Assembly (NCBI GenBank): GCA_002381645.1
Contig: DFXE01000012.1
Span: 62,001-126,000 of the forward strand
Length of the DNA stretch: 64,000 bases
Reading direction: 5' to 3'
Source: Bacteroidales bacterium UBA4116
GTDB taxonomy: Bacteria; Bacteroidota; Bacteroidia; Bacteroidales; Tannerellaceae
Shown here: one piece after another, positions 42,890 through 51,547 of the stretch
How the letters are laid out: the number at the start of each line of letters is the position of its first letter
Numbering within the stretch: position 1 is the stretch's first letter
Notes under the pieces: model-generated
What the model was told of the DNA's origin: nothing
Databases searched by the model: none
Seen by the model: the letters and a program-made list of their open reading frames with translations, nothing else
Translations under genes and position numbers: made by a program

Positions 42890-43324
42890 ATGAAAAAAAC
42901 TTATCTGTTATTTATTTTATTGTATTTGATTTCTTGTTCTGATAAAGACAATATAACAATAGATGAGCCGTTAACCCCTCTGATTGAAGTACAGGTTTTT
43001 TATACGGATGATGATAATAATGACCTGAAATACGACATTGGATCGGACATTTATATATATTATAATATAAATATTCCAGATGCCTTATCACGTTATACAT
43101 ATATAGGGAATGGTCATTATCAAAAGGATAGCTCTATTGTTTCACCGGACAGAACATATAAGATAGCTCAAGAGGGTAAAACGGTGATAAGGGTTGAAGA
43201 CGGGAATGTGGATAAAGAATTTACATTAGTCGCTGAAAGTAATTTTTATAAGAATATGCGTATTTATTCTTATCATCCTTATTGCAGAGATACAATTAAA
43301 GAGCTATACATTTTTTCGCCTTGA
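42890..43324 (+). CDS. Small lipoprotein, unknown
   Basis: A 144-residue lipoprotein (MKKTYLLFILLYLISC, lipobox Cys16). The mature part is acidic (DKDNITIDEPLTPLIEVQVFYTDDDNNDLKYDIGSDIYIYYN), with the look of a beta-sandwich surface domain. No family was recognised. The open frame extends 35 codons upstream, but the signal peptide fixes the start at 42890. Base composition is AT-rich compared with the housekeeping genes on the left. It is followed by a bidirectional terminator. Confidence 0.72.
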   Translation: MKKTYLLFILLYLISCSDKDNITIDEPLTPLIEVQVFYTDDDNNDLKYDIGSDIYIYYNINIPDALSRYTYIGNGHYQKDSSIVSPDRTYKIAQEGKTVIRVEDGNVDKEFTLVAESNFYKNMRIYSYHPYCRDTIKELYIFSP

Positions 43325-43338
43325 TTTTTATAATCATA

Positions 43339-43376
43339 AATCGGAACCAATATTAAAAATGATAATGGTTCCGATT
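43339..43376. terminator. Bidirectional terminator
   Basis: AATCGGAACCA (43339-43349) and TGGTTCCGATT (43366-43376) form a perfect 11-bp stem between the convergent stops of the lipoprotein gene and the aldo/keto reductase gene. Confidence 0.75.
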
Positions 43377-43383
43377 CATAGTC

Positions 43384-44373
43384 TTATAAGATTGATTTTA
43401 TAGTTTTTAATTCTTCCTCTGTGAATTGAATGTTTTTCAATGCTTTGAGGTTATCCTGTAGTTGTTCAACGGAACTAGCCCCGATCAGTACGCTGGTTAC
43501 CGCATCGTCTTTTAAAAGCCATGCTAATGCCATTTCTGCTAGCGATTGTCCACGTGAAACGGCTATGTCATTCAGTTTACGAACTTTAGACAGCACTTTT
43601 TCCGTTAACTGGTCTTTCTGCAGGAAACCTGTCGGTTTGGCGGCACGCGAATTTTCAGGAATACCTTTCAGGTATTTATTAGTCAATAGTCCTTGCGCAA
43701 GGGGAGAGAAAGCGATTAATCCCACGCCCTCTTCTTTTAATAAAGGCAGGAGTTTAGACTCGACCCAACGTTCAAACATGGAATATTTGGGTTGGTGTAT
43801 CAGGCAATGTACATGGTGTTCTTTCAGAATGGCTAAAGCCGCTTTTGTCTGTACATCGTCGTAATTGGATATTCCTACATATAACGCTTTCCCCTGACGT
43901 ACCATATCAACCAAAGTGCCCATTGTTTCTTCGATAGGGGTTTCGGGATCGGGACGGTGCGAGTAGAAGATATCCACATAATCGAGTCCCATGCGTTTAA
44001 GGCTCTGGTCAAGGCTTGCCATAAGGTATTTACGGCTGCCCCAGTTTCCATACGGCCCGGGCCACATGTCGTATCCGGCTTTGGATGAGATGATCAATTC
44101 GTCCCGGTATCTGCCGAGACCCTTTTTTAGTATCAACCCAAAATTTTCCTCCGCCGAGCCGTATACCGGTCCGTAATTATTGGCCAAGTCGAAGTGTGTG
44201 ATACCATTATCGAATGCAGTATGCGCGATTTTGATAAAATGGTTGAATACATCCACACTACCGAAGTTGTGCCATAATCCCAGTGATATGGCAGGCAGCA
44301 ATATTCCACTTCTGCCGCAACGACGATATATCATATCATCGTATCGTTTCTCATTTGCTTTGTAAGTTTCCAT
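43384..44373 (-). CDS. Aldo/keto reductase (YghZ-like)
   Basis: An NADPH-dependent reductase of 329 residues. The catalytic residues are in place: Asp and Tyr in THFDLANNYGPVYGSAEENFG, Lys in IISSKAGYDMWPGPYG, His in DIFYSHRPDPETP. The GPYGNWGSRKYLMASLDQSLKRMGLDYVDIFY stretch is typical of the YghZ/L-glyceraldehyde-3-phosphate reductase branch. The open frame runs 35 codons further upstream through AT-rich sequence with an unlikely composition; METYKANEKRYDDM at 44373 is the natural start. It is a single gene, likely in detoxification of small aldehydes. Confidence 0.9.
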   Translation of the reverse strand: METYKANEKRYDDMIYRRCGRSGILLPAISLGLWHNFGSVDVFNHFIKIAHTAFDNGITHFDLANNYGPVYGSAEENFGLILKKGLGRYRDELIISSKAGYDMWPGPYGNWGSRKYLMASLDQSLKRMGLDYVDIFYSHRPDPETPIEETMGTLVDMVRQGKALYVGISNYDDVQTKAALAILKEHHVHCLIHQPKYSMFERWVESKLLPLLKEEGVGLIAFSPLAQGLLTNKYLKGIPENSRAAKPTGFLQKDQLTEKVLSKVRKLNDIAVSRGQSLAEMALAWLLKDDAVTSVLIGASSVEQLQDNLKALKNIQFTEEELKTIKSIL

Positions 44374-45065
44374 AAAATTAAATTTTAGGCAATGTAGTAA
44401 ATAATTTTTAGTGGCTGAAAAAATGATTGTATATATTAAATTCAATATTATCTGATGGGCTACATAATATTGTAACACGCATAAATTTTATTTAAGCTTA
44501 CATGAACTATATTAACAGATTTGCTTTGATACTTCAATATTTACTTTATTAATCTGGAATACCCATTGTAGATGAGTTTTCAAATTTAGTCAATAATTTT
44601 TTAAATAAAATGAAACTAATTAAGTGAATAATTTATATCTGCGTAATGGTTTTAAATATGCAATTATTATAGTATTATAAATTATATATTTTAATAATTC
44701 TACATATTTTATATATGAAATTATATATAATTCAATTTATGGAATTAATAATTTTATAAATAGTATATCATTTTATATTTTATTTAGATGCTTTATGAAT
44801 TTAGTAATATCATTCAATTGATTTTAGGCAAGTATTAGTAATGATTAATAAAGTTTTTTAGTAAAATATATTTTCTCAATATAATAATATGTAATTATTT
44901 CTGTAATATTTAAATATATTGCCTATATAAAAGTTTATAATTGACTTTATTTATCATTATTATACATGATTGGAAATCATATTTAAATACTTATATGATA
45001 GATTATATTTCCTTTTTATTATACCTTTGCAAACGTTAAAATAATTAATAGTATTTACTTAAGAA
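44374..45065. other. 692-bp extremely AT-rich gene-free region
   Basis: No coding frame can be supported; most of the stretch is A and T, with many short direct and inverted words such as ATTATATATAAT. Near its right end TACCTTTG (45022-45029) is a promoter box for the next gene. It marks the left flank of an AT-rich gene pair. Confidence 0.7.
45022..45029 (+). promoter_or_regulatory. Promoter -7 box for the Mfa2-like lipoprotein
   Basis: TACCTTTG, an exact match, 36-45 bases before the two possible start codons. Confidence 0.6.
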
Positions 45066-46070
45066 ATGATTTTTATGAAGAATTTTATTTACTTATCTTG
45101 CTTAATAATGCTTATCGTATCGTGTAGCGAAGATAAAAATTTGGGAGAGAACAATACCAATAACGGCATTTCATATCCGGTGGAATTTAATATGACGACC
45201 ATGGAGGTCGTTGATTTTCCCGTAAAAACTCGAGTTGGACAAACTACGGATGCCAGCATTATGAGAAGTTACTTCTTATATATTTATGATAATGCTGGAG
45301 ATCTGGTAATGGAAAAAGTTAATGAAAATGCAAATGAAGCAACAGCTAAATTAAAACTGCAACTTCCTGTTGGAAATTATACTGCTGTTTTGGTAGCTTT
45401 TAATGAGGAAGATGGAACAGTTCAAAGTTTCGGTAGGGGAAATTTAAACAACAATGCGGGTATATACAATTATCATAAGCGAAGTATTACCGTATCTGAA
45501 CCGTGGGAGGAATGGTATACTTATCCATATAATTTTAATACTCCTTATAATAATGACTACTTTTATAAAAAAGTAAACTTCTCAGTTGCCGGAACTGCAA
45601 ATGTAGAAATGATTGCTACTCGTATTACTGGTAGATTGCATTTAACTTATAAAGATATTGAAACTGGAGATAGCAATATTGCCTATAATTTTGTAAGAAT
45701 AAAATTTGAAAACCTGCCTTATGGGGTTAATTTTATTAATGATGGTTTTAAAGAATCTAAATATGACGAGTATTATTACCTAACCAAGTCACAATGGAAA
45801 GAATATGCAGCCAGAGCTATGGTTGTTAATTGTATGGCTAGTACTACTGCTCCTAAAATCATTCTCGATTTTTGTAAATCTCAATATAATTTTAATTATA
45901 TAACAGAGGATGATATTAGAAGACCAATTATATCATATACCCGGACCATTGAAGGATTTAGTGTTTTTCAAAATAAAATAACTAAATTAACAGGAAATGT
46001 ATTTGATAATACCACCTTTACTATCAGTATTGACACTAATTGGGATGGCGAAGTTATAGGAGAATTTTAA
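45066..46070 (+). CDS. FimB/Mfa2-like fimbrial subunit lipoprotein
   Basis: A 334-residue lipoprotein with signal peptide and lipobox (LIMLIVSC, Cys at about 20). The body resembles FimB/Mfa2 anchor subunits of Bacteroidales type V fimbriae: SYFLYIYDNAGDLVMEK, LKLQLPVGNYTAVLVAFNE, then a second beta-sandwich with IATRITGRLHLTYKDIE and a final ISIDTNWDGE. ATG 45066 and ATG 45075 are both possible; the second gives the more usual MKNFIYL signal start. It is alone rather than in a fimbrial operon. The base composition is AT-rich. Confidence 0.7.
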   Translation: MIFMKNFIYLSCLIMLIVSCSEDKNLGENNTNNGISYPVEFNMTTMEVVDFPVKTRVGQTTDASIMRSYFLYIYDNAGDLVMEKVNENANEATAKLKLQLPVGNYTAVLVAFNEEDGTVQSFGRGNLNNNAGIYNYHKRSITVSEPWEEWYTYPYNFNTPYNNDYFYKKVNFSVAGTANVEMIATRITGRLHLTYKDIETGDSNIAYNFVRIKFENLPYGVNFINDGFKESKYDEYYYLTKSQWKEYAARAMVVNCMASTTAPKIILDFCKSQYNFNYITEDDIRRPIISYTRTIEGFSVFQNKITKLTGNVFDNTTFTISIDTNWDGEVIGEF

Positions 46071-46085
46071 GACAAAAGTTTTATA

Positions 46086-47909
46086 TTAAAGGGGCCTGTT
46101 ATTTATGCAGGCTCTTTTTAATTCTATCTTTTTCTCGAACAAATAGATAATGTCAGACTTTGGTAATCTTTCTTTGACTGAATTTAATAGCTTTTCTGCT
46201 TTTTCTAAATTGTTCGACTCCAGATATAAATCCATTAGTGGATAATAATAGTTACTTAATAACGGCATTAAACTTGCACCAGCCATAATGTGCTTTTCTG
46301 CAGATTTATAATCTTTCATTTTTTTATAATTATCAGCTAATCCAATCCAGGTATCATAATTCATCGATATATTTTGAGATTTTTGAATTATATTAATGCT
46401 GCTGGAGTATTTATTTTCTGAAGATAGCCTGAAAGCATAATCGTTCAAAAATAGGTCATGATCGCTTAAGAAAGGTTCTAATTTAGCATATTCTTCTAAT
46501 AAATTTGAATTAAATTTTAAAGTATTCTTTTTTAGATATTCCCATCTGTGATAAGCTTTGTAAAAATTGAACCTGTTATATAGGCAAGGGATTGCTATTA
46601 AATATGAAAGTATAATAAGGTATCCTGCAAGCGACTTCTCTTTTGAGTTAATGGAATTATCTGAATAATTAGTAACACAGAGTGCCAACAAAAAGGAAAT
46701 AGATATTATAAAAGGAAGGATGCTGAAAGGATATGACATACTGGCGAAAACAGATAAGGAAATAATGGATGCCGTCGGGGCAAATCTTTTGTTTTTAAAG
46801 CCTATAAAAACCGCTCCAATAATTGATAATAAATAAAATAACAAACCTAATATACCAAATTCAATACAAATAGTTATATATTCGTTGTAAGAAAACCTGG
46901 TGCAAATTGCAAGTTTTTTGTCCTGAGTTGTTGCATTTGGACTATTCATGTATTTAATGTGAGCTTTAGTATAAGCACCAAGATAGTGTCCAATGCCTAC
47001 CCCTGACGGCTGTTGAGGTATAATTGGTAAAGATATTTTCCAAATGAGTACACGAGTATCGGATGAACCTTTACGTATTCCATATAAATGATGAACTGTT
47101 AAAGACAGTACTATTAACAGAAAGCTAACACCCAAAATTAGTTTTATTTTATGTATGTTAACAAAAGATTTGATGTTTATTTTTTTTAACTTAACAATAA
47201 CCGCAAAAACTATTGTTATCCCGCTAATTAAAGCCGCCAGCCAGGACGCCCTACTGTTAGCCAGGTGGAGCATAAATGCAATGCTTATCAATGTGAAAAA
47301 AGATAGATAGAATCTCAGATAAAATGGTCTTAATAATTTGTTTGTTGTGCATTTTAAAACATGAAAATCTCTTAAGATATAATATAAGGCCATAGGGAAT
47401 ACCATTGCCAGGTAGCCACCATAAGGACCAGGGTTCTGAAAAGATCCGGTAGGAAGATTCCTTGAATTATAATGTTCAGCTATTCCTATTAATTGTAATC
47501 CCCCCCATAGAGCTTCTATTGCTCCGGAAAAAATGAAAAAACAGATTAACCAATAATTAACAACCTTTTGGGAAAGAAAAATTCTAAAGTTGTAATATAA
47601 TATTAAACAAAGTAGTAAAGATATTATTTTAGTAGAAGCCTGCTCAAATAAAGTATAAGATACAATGAAACCAATTATACAGAATATAGTAATAAATATG
47701 TCTACTATTGAAACATTAAAAGGTTGCCTATTTTTAAAATAAGAGATAAGAATTGCAATCGAAGAAAAAGTAAAAGCAAGATAGAACCAAAAATATTTTC
47801 CGAAAATAATTCCATTCTGAATTGTCTTATTAACTATAAATACAGTTGATAAAACCGTGCAAAATGATAAGATAGTTAAAATGCTTGTTATCTTGACTTT
47901 TTGTTTCAT
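46086..47909 (-). CDS. O-antigen ligase-like membrane protein with C-terminal TPR
   Basis: A 607-residue polytopic protein. About 11-12 hydrophobic segments fill residues 5-430; the large periplasmic loop region has the Wzy_C-type motif NSRASWLAAL (about 227-236) and GVGIGHYLGAYTKAHI. A TPR-like tail follows (about 450-600: WIGLADNYKKMKDYKSAEKHIMAGASLMP, YPLMDLYLESNNLEKAEKLLNSV). The family includes O-antigen ligases, polymerases and PglL-type protein O-glycosyltransferases; the TPR tail is frequent in Bacteroidota members. No glycan cluster is nearby. It is AT-rich, and its 3' end forms the terminator stem of the convergent gene. Confidence 0.85.
   Translation of the reverse strand: MKQKVKITSILTILSFCTVLSTVFIVNKTIQNGIIFGKYFWFYLAFTFSSIAILISYFKNRQPFNVSIVDIFITIFCIIGFIVSYTLFEQASTKIISLLLCLILYYNFRIFLSQKVVNYWLICFFIFSGAIEALWGGLQLIGIAEHYNSRNLPTGSFQNPGPYGGYLAMVFPMALYYILRDFHVLKCTTNKLLRPFYLRFYLSFFTLISIAFMLHLANSRASWLAALISGITIVFAVIVKLKKINIKSFVNIHKIKLILGVSFLLIVLSLTVHHLYGIRKGSSDTRVLIWKISLPIIPQQPSGVGIGHYLGAYTKAHIKYMNSPNATTQDKKLAICTRFSYNEYITICIEFGILGLLFYLLSIIGAVFIGFKNKRFAPTASIISLSVFASMSYPFSILPFIISISFLLALCVTNYSDNSINSKEKSLAGYLIILSYLIAIPCLYNRFNFYKAYHRWEYLKKNTLKFNSNLLEEYAKLEPFLSDHDLFLNDYAFRLSSENKYSSSINIIQKSQNISMNYDTWIGLADNYKKMKDYKSAEKHIMAGASLMPLLSNYYYPLMDLYLESNNLEKAEKLLNSVKERLPKSDIIYLFEKKIELKRACINNRPL
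46088..46118 (+). terminator. Terminator of the Mfa2-like gene inside the convergent coding end
   Basis: AAAGGGGCCTG (46088-46098) pairs with CAGGCTCTTTT (46108-46118), 11 pairs including two G-U, followed by a T-rich end. It overlaps the last codons of the O-antigen-ligase-like gene on the other strand. Confidence 0.7.
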
Positions 47910-47938
47910 GGTTAGTGATTTTTATTGTTTCAGACAAT

Positions 47939-47946
47939 CAAAGATA
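47939..47946 (-). promoter_or_regulatory. Promoter -7 box for the O-antigen-ligase-like gene
   Basis: The minus strand reads TATCTTTG, 29 bases before the start codon. Confidence 0.55.
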
Positions 47947-48067
47947 AGAATGTATTTGGCAATTTAACAAAATAGTTTATTTATGTGATGAGAAAATCAT
48001 AGAGTAATAGGATGATTAAGAAAATATTTTACTTTAAAATGCTTTTTTATGCCACAAACATAAAAAA

Positions 48068-48097
48068 ATCGGATTAAGGTTTAAACCTTAATCCGAT
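48068..48097 (-). terminator. Terminator of grpE-dnaJ
   Basis: A perfect 30-base palindrome (ATCGGATTAAGG arms) 28 bases after the dnaJ stop; on the minus strand it is followed by seven T. Confidence 0.85.
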
Positions 48098-48124
48098 CAG
48101 TTGAATATTTAATTAAATCCCGAA

Positions 48125-49279
48125 TCAGTCGAACATTTGACGGAATTTGCTGAATATTTTTTCCTTCATTGTCTTTTTAGGCTGGAAATTCGGTGAGTTT
48201 TCCAGTCCGTTTAATGTTGCTTTTTCAGAATCGGAAAGTGTTTCCGGAATATATACGCTTACATTGATCAGCAGGTCTCCCGTACCGTAACTGTTTATCG
48301 ACGGTAATCCTTTGTTGCGCAACCTGAGCACTTTGCCGGGTTGTGTGCCGGGTTCTATCTTGACTTTTGCTTTTCCGTCGATGGTAGGTACTTCCACGCT
48401 GCCGCCCAGCGCTGCCTGCGGAACACTTAACAAGAGATTGTAAAGTAGGTCGTTCTCATCCCTTATCAGTTCCGGATGGGATTCTTCTTCCACCAGGATC
48501 AGTAAGTCGCCATTAACGCCTCCATGGCGCGCCGCATTTCCTTTACCACTCATCGAAAGCTGCATACCTTCTGCTACACCTGCGGGTATATTAATAGTGA
48601 TAACCTCGTCGTCTTTTACTATACCTTCGCCGCTGCAAACGTGGCATTTATTTGTAATAATGGTACCTTCTCCGCTACAGGTAGGACATGTGCTCTGAGT
48701 TTGCATTTGCCCCAGTATGGTATTGGTTACACGGGTCACTACGCCGCTGCCGTTACAAGTGTCGCACGTTTTGGTGGCGTTCGAACCTTCGGCGCCACTG
48801 CCGTGGCATGTGTCGCAAGGTATGTACTTCTTTACTTTTATCTTTTTCTCTACTCCTTTTGCGATCTCACACAGGTTAAGTTTTACTTTTACACGCAGGT
48901 CGGAACCCCGGTTCACCCGTCTTCCGCCACGTGAACCTCCGCCAAAACCCCCGAATCCTCCAAAACCGAAATGCCCGCCAAAGATATCTCCGAATTGTGA
49001 GAAGATGTCTTCCATGGACATACCTCCGCCGAAACCTCCTCCGCTGGACGCACCTCCTAAGCCTGCATGACCGAACTGGTCGTAACGCTGGCGTTTCTGC
49101 GCATCGCTTAATACGTCATATGCTTCGGCTGCTTCTTTGAATTTCTCTTCAGCTTCTTTATCTCCCGGGTTTTTATCGGGATGGTATTCGATCGCTTTTT
49201 TCCTGTATGCTTTTTTTATTTCTTCTACGGTTGCGCTCTTGGATATACCAAGGATTTCGTAGTAATCTCTTTTTGCCAT
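48125..49279 (-). CDS. dnaJ: Chaperone DnaJ
   Basis: The Hsp40 co-chaperone of DnaK. It has 384 residues: J domain with HPD (EYHPDKNPGD), a Gly/Phe-rich linker (about 75-120), four zinc repeats CxxCxGxG (CDTCHGSG, CDTCNGSG, CPTCSGEG, CHVCSGEG) and two C-terminal substrate domains. It follows grpE by 29 bp, and the pair ends at a strong terminator. dnaK is not in the window. Confidence 0.97.
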   Translation of the reverse strand: MAKRDYYEILGISKSATVEEIKKAYRKKAIEYHPDKNPGDKEAEEKFKEAAEAYDVLSDAQKRQRYDQFGHAGLGGASSGGGFGGGMSMEDIFSQFGDIFGGHFGFGGFGGFGGGSRGGRRVNRGSDLRVKVKLNLCEIAKGVEKKIKVKKYIPCDTCHGSGAEGSNATKTCDTCNGSGVVTRVTNTILGQMQTQSTCPTCSGEGTIITNKCHVCSGEGIVKDDEVITINIPAGVAEGMQLSMSGKGNAARHGGVNGDLLILVEEESHPELIRDENDLLYNLLLSVPQAALGGSVEVPTIDGKAKVKIEPGTQPGKVLRLRNKGLPSINSYGTGDLLINVSVYIPETLSDSEKATLNGLENSPNFQPKKTMKEKIFSKFRQMFD

Positions 49280-49308
49280 TTTTCTTATTTGTTATTTGCG
49301 TAGTCCTT

Positions 49309-49893
49309 TTATTCTCCAACCACTACTTTGGCATGGCGAATTACTTTGTCGAATAAGGTGTACCCTGTCTGCACACTGTCAATTACTTTGCCCTTCAGGT
49401 CTTCCTCAGGGGCGGGAACTATAGCAACCGCCTCATACATTTCCGTATCGAACGGTTTGCCTATCGCTTCGATAGGTTTTACGCCCTGCTGGGAAAGATA
49501 TGCGGTAAATTTATTATAAATAAGTTCAACACCTTCTTTTACAGCTTCAATATTCTCGGCTGTACGGATGTTTTGCAAAGCACGCTCAAAATCATCAATT
49601 ACAGGAAGGAGGGTAGTGAGGGCGGATTCGCCGCCGCTTTTGATCAGCTCGGCTTTTTCGCGAAGCGTCCGTTTCCTGTAATTATCGAATTCTGCCATTA
49701 AACGCAGATGTGAATCGTTCAGTTCATTAAACTTTTTTTCAAACGCTTCCATATCGTCAGTCAAATTGTCATTCAGAACAGAATCTTCTGACGTATTTTC
49801 TGTTTCGTTCTGTAAATTTGTCGCATCTTCGTTGGAACGGTTTTCCTCATTCGGATTTAAATCCATGTCTTCGTTATGATCTTTTGTGCTCAT
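49309..49893 (-). CDS. grpE: Nucleotide exchange factor GrpE
   Basis: Releases ADP from DnaK. It has 194 residues: an acidic, Asn-rich disordered start (about 1-45), a long helix (FEKKFNELNDSHLRLMAEFDNYRKRTLREK) and the C-terminal beta domain (MYEAVAIVPAPEEDLKGKVIDSVQTGYTLFDKVIRHAKVVV). First gene of grpE-dnaJ. No CIRCE-like repeat or TAnnTTTG box was recognised upstream, so its heat-shock control is not visible. Confidence 0.95.
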   Translation of the reverse strand: MSTKDHNEDMDLNPNEENRSNEDATNLQNETENTSEDSVLNDNLTDDMEAFEKKFNELNDSHLRLMAEFDNYRKRTLREKAELIKSGGESALTTLLPVIDDFERALQNIRTAENIEAVKEGVELIYNKFTAYLSQQGVKPIEAIGKPFDTEMYEAVAIVPAPEEDLKGKVIDSVQTGYTLFDKVIRHAKVVVGE

Positions 49894-50048
49894 ATTCTAT
49901 ATTAACTGTTTATTATTGACTATCAGTAAGGAATATACCTATTTGCATCTCCTGTATGAGAAGGACTCAGACTTATGAAAAAGCCTTCTCTGATAACAGA
50001 TTATTATCAAATATGTTGCCAAGTATTCAACCACTCCGAAAATATCTT

Positions 50049-50056
50049 TACCTTTG
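50049..50056 (+). promoter_or_regulatory. Promoter -7 box for the PDZ protein
   Basis: TACCTTTG. Transcription would start near 50062, only about 9 bases before the first ATG (50071), which favours the later ATG (50104). Confidence 0.55.
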
Positions 50057-50103
50057 CCTGTTAAGAATAAATGAGAAACGTTAATAATAAAGAGCTCTGC
50101 TAT

Positions 50104-51531
50104 ATGATAAAACGAATCATCCTGTTTTCATTATCGTTACTGCTTATTTTCTCCGGAAAAATCAACGGGCAAAATTCCACCGTTTGCCGGTTGGGTTTTA
50201 CGTATGAAATCAGCCAGTCTGTGAACTGGGGAAATGGTAAACCTGTTATAACAGGGATATATCCTTACTCTTCTGCTGAGCAGGTAGGGTTAAAGTTGCA
50301 TGATATAATTGAAACGATAGACGGTATGGCTGTTTCAGATATAAAAAAAGAAGATATTCCCGGCTTGTTGAATCCGGCCGGAAAAAATGAAGTTACGCTC
50401 ACTGTTTCTAATCTGGAAACCGTATCAAAGGAAGTCATTGTGAAAAAAGAGTGCAAGCGGAGGGATGCGATAACGGAAGACCAGCTGGCTTCTGCTTTTG
50501 CCATGTACAGCCTGGAAACAACAAGCGAACGCCTCTTTGTATGTCCTTTCAAGACTACGACAACGAATGATTCGATTGATTTTATCATATATAAAACCTT
50601 TGGTTTTACGCCTATTGATGAAAATAACCGGAAGCTGGAAGAAAAGATCAACGGGTATATTGAAAAGGAGTTCAGAAAGAAAGGCCTTGCGTATAATGCA
50701 ACGGAACCGGATATGCTGATTCAAACGTTTTATTACCTGGATAAAAATCCTAATTATACGGGCCCGAATAAAGTGGTTGTCAATAAACAGCCTGTTTACC
50801 GGTACGATTTTACCCTGAATAAAATGGAAAAATTCCCGTTTCTTCATAATACGGCTGCCGAAGCCGAGGCACAATATTTACTCCAGTTAGGATTCAGGAT
50901 CATCGATCAGAAGTTCAGACACGGAAGGATATTGTGGGAATGTGAAGCCAATGAAATGCTGGAATCGGCTTTTCGCCTCGAGAATTACGCGCAGACGCAC
51001 ATCCCTTTGATGTGTATGCAGTATCCGTATGCGAAATATAGCCGGAACGTGCAGTATCAGGTAAGCCATAAGGTATACAATTATACCGGGATAAATTATG
51101 ATATTAACCGTCTGGAACTGGTGTCGGGCGTCGATCCGAATTCTCCGGCTTATGCGGCAGGAATACGTGCCCGCGATATCATTGAAAAGATCGATAATCA
51201 TGCCCTGAACCGATCTGCGGAAGAATACACGGCGGCGTATAAACAGTTTATTACCAATACGATGCCGTACAGGGATGGGAAAACGGTATTTACGGATACG
51301 AATGGATTTGCTTATTGTATGTACTGGGATAAATTTAAATATACCCAGGTAGCCGACATCCTGCAAAATCCTAAAAGCATGGCTCCCTTCTCTTATTTAT
51401 ATAAGTTTGCCTCTTATGTGAACCCGTCGGGTACAAATACCTGTACATTCCAGATTAAAAGGGGAAAAGAAAAATCAGAAGTTGTTATCCGTCCCACCGT
51501 TCATACGGAGGTGATGGTAGAGATTAAATGA
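50104..51531 (+). CDS. Exported protein with two PDZ domains
   Basis: A 475-residue secreted protein. The signal peptide begins at MIKRIILFSLSLLLIFSGKINGQ, which decides for the start at 50104; an ATG at 50071 would add 11 residues before it. The first PDZ-like domain lies near the N-terminus (ITGIYPYSSAEQVGLKLHDIIETIDGM), the second in the C-terminal half (LVSGVDPNSPAYAAGIRARDIIEKIDNHAL). No protease active-site motif was seen. It probably holds or presents peptides in the periplasm. It stops 16 bp before mutS2. Confidence 0.82.
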   Translation: MIKRIILFSLSLLLIFSGKINGQNSTVCRLGFTYEISQSVNWGNGKPVITGIYPYSSAEQVGLKLHDIIETIDGMAVSDIKKEDIPGLLNPAGKNEVTLTVSNLETVSKEVIVKKECKRRDAITEDQLASAFAMYSLETTSERLFVCPFKTTTTNDSIDFIIYKTFGFTPIDENNRKLEEKINGYIEKEFRKKGLAYNATEPDMLIQTFYYLDKNPNYTGPNKVVVNKQPVYRYDFTLNKMEKFPFLHNTAAEAEAQYLLQLGFRIIDQKFRHGRILWECEANEMLESAFRLENYAQTHIPLMCMQYPYAKYSRNVQYQVSHKVYNYTGINYDINRLELVSGVDPNSPAYAAGIRARDIIEKIDNHALNRSAEEYTAAYKQFITNTMPYRDGKTVFTDTNGFAYCMYWDKFKYTQVADILQNPKSMAPFSYLYKFASYVNPSGTNTCTFQIKRGKEKSEVVIRPTVHTEVMVEIK

Positions 51532-51547
51532 AAAGAATTAAATACAC

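Noticed and set aside
44374..45065. Replication origin or plasmid-like AT-rich origin
   Set aside because: There are no DnaA-box clusters, iterons or replication genes nearby; strong AT richness alone is not evidence.
48717..49070. Proline-rich frame on the plus strand inside dnaJ
   Set aside because: It is the complement of the Gly/Phe-rich and zinc-repeat coding sequence of dnaJ; repetitive codons keep the opposite strand open.
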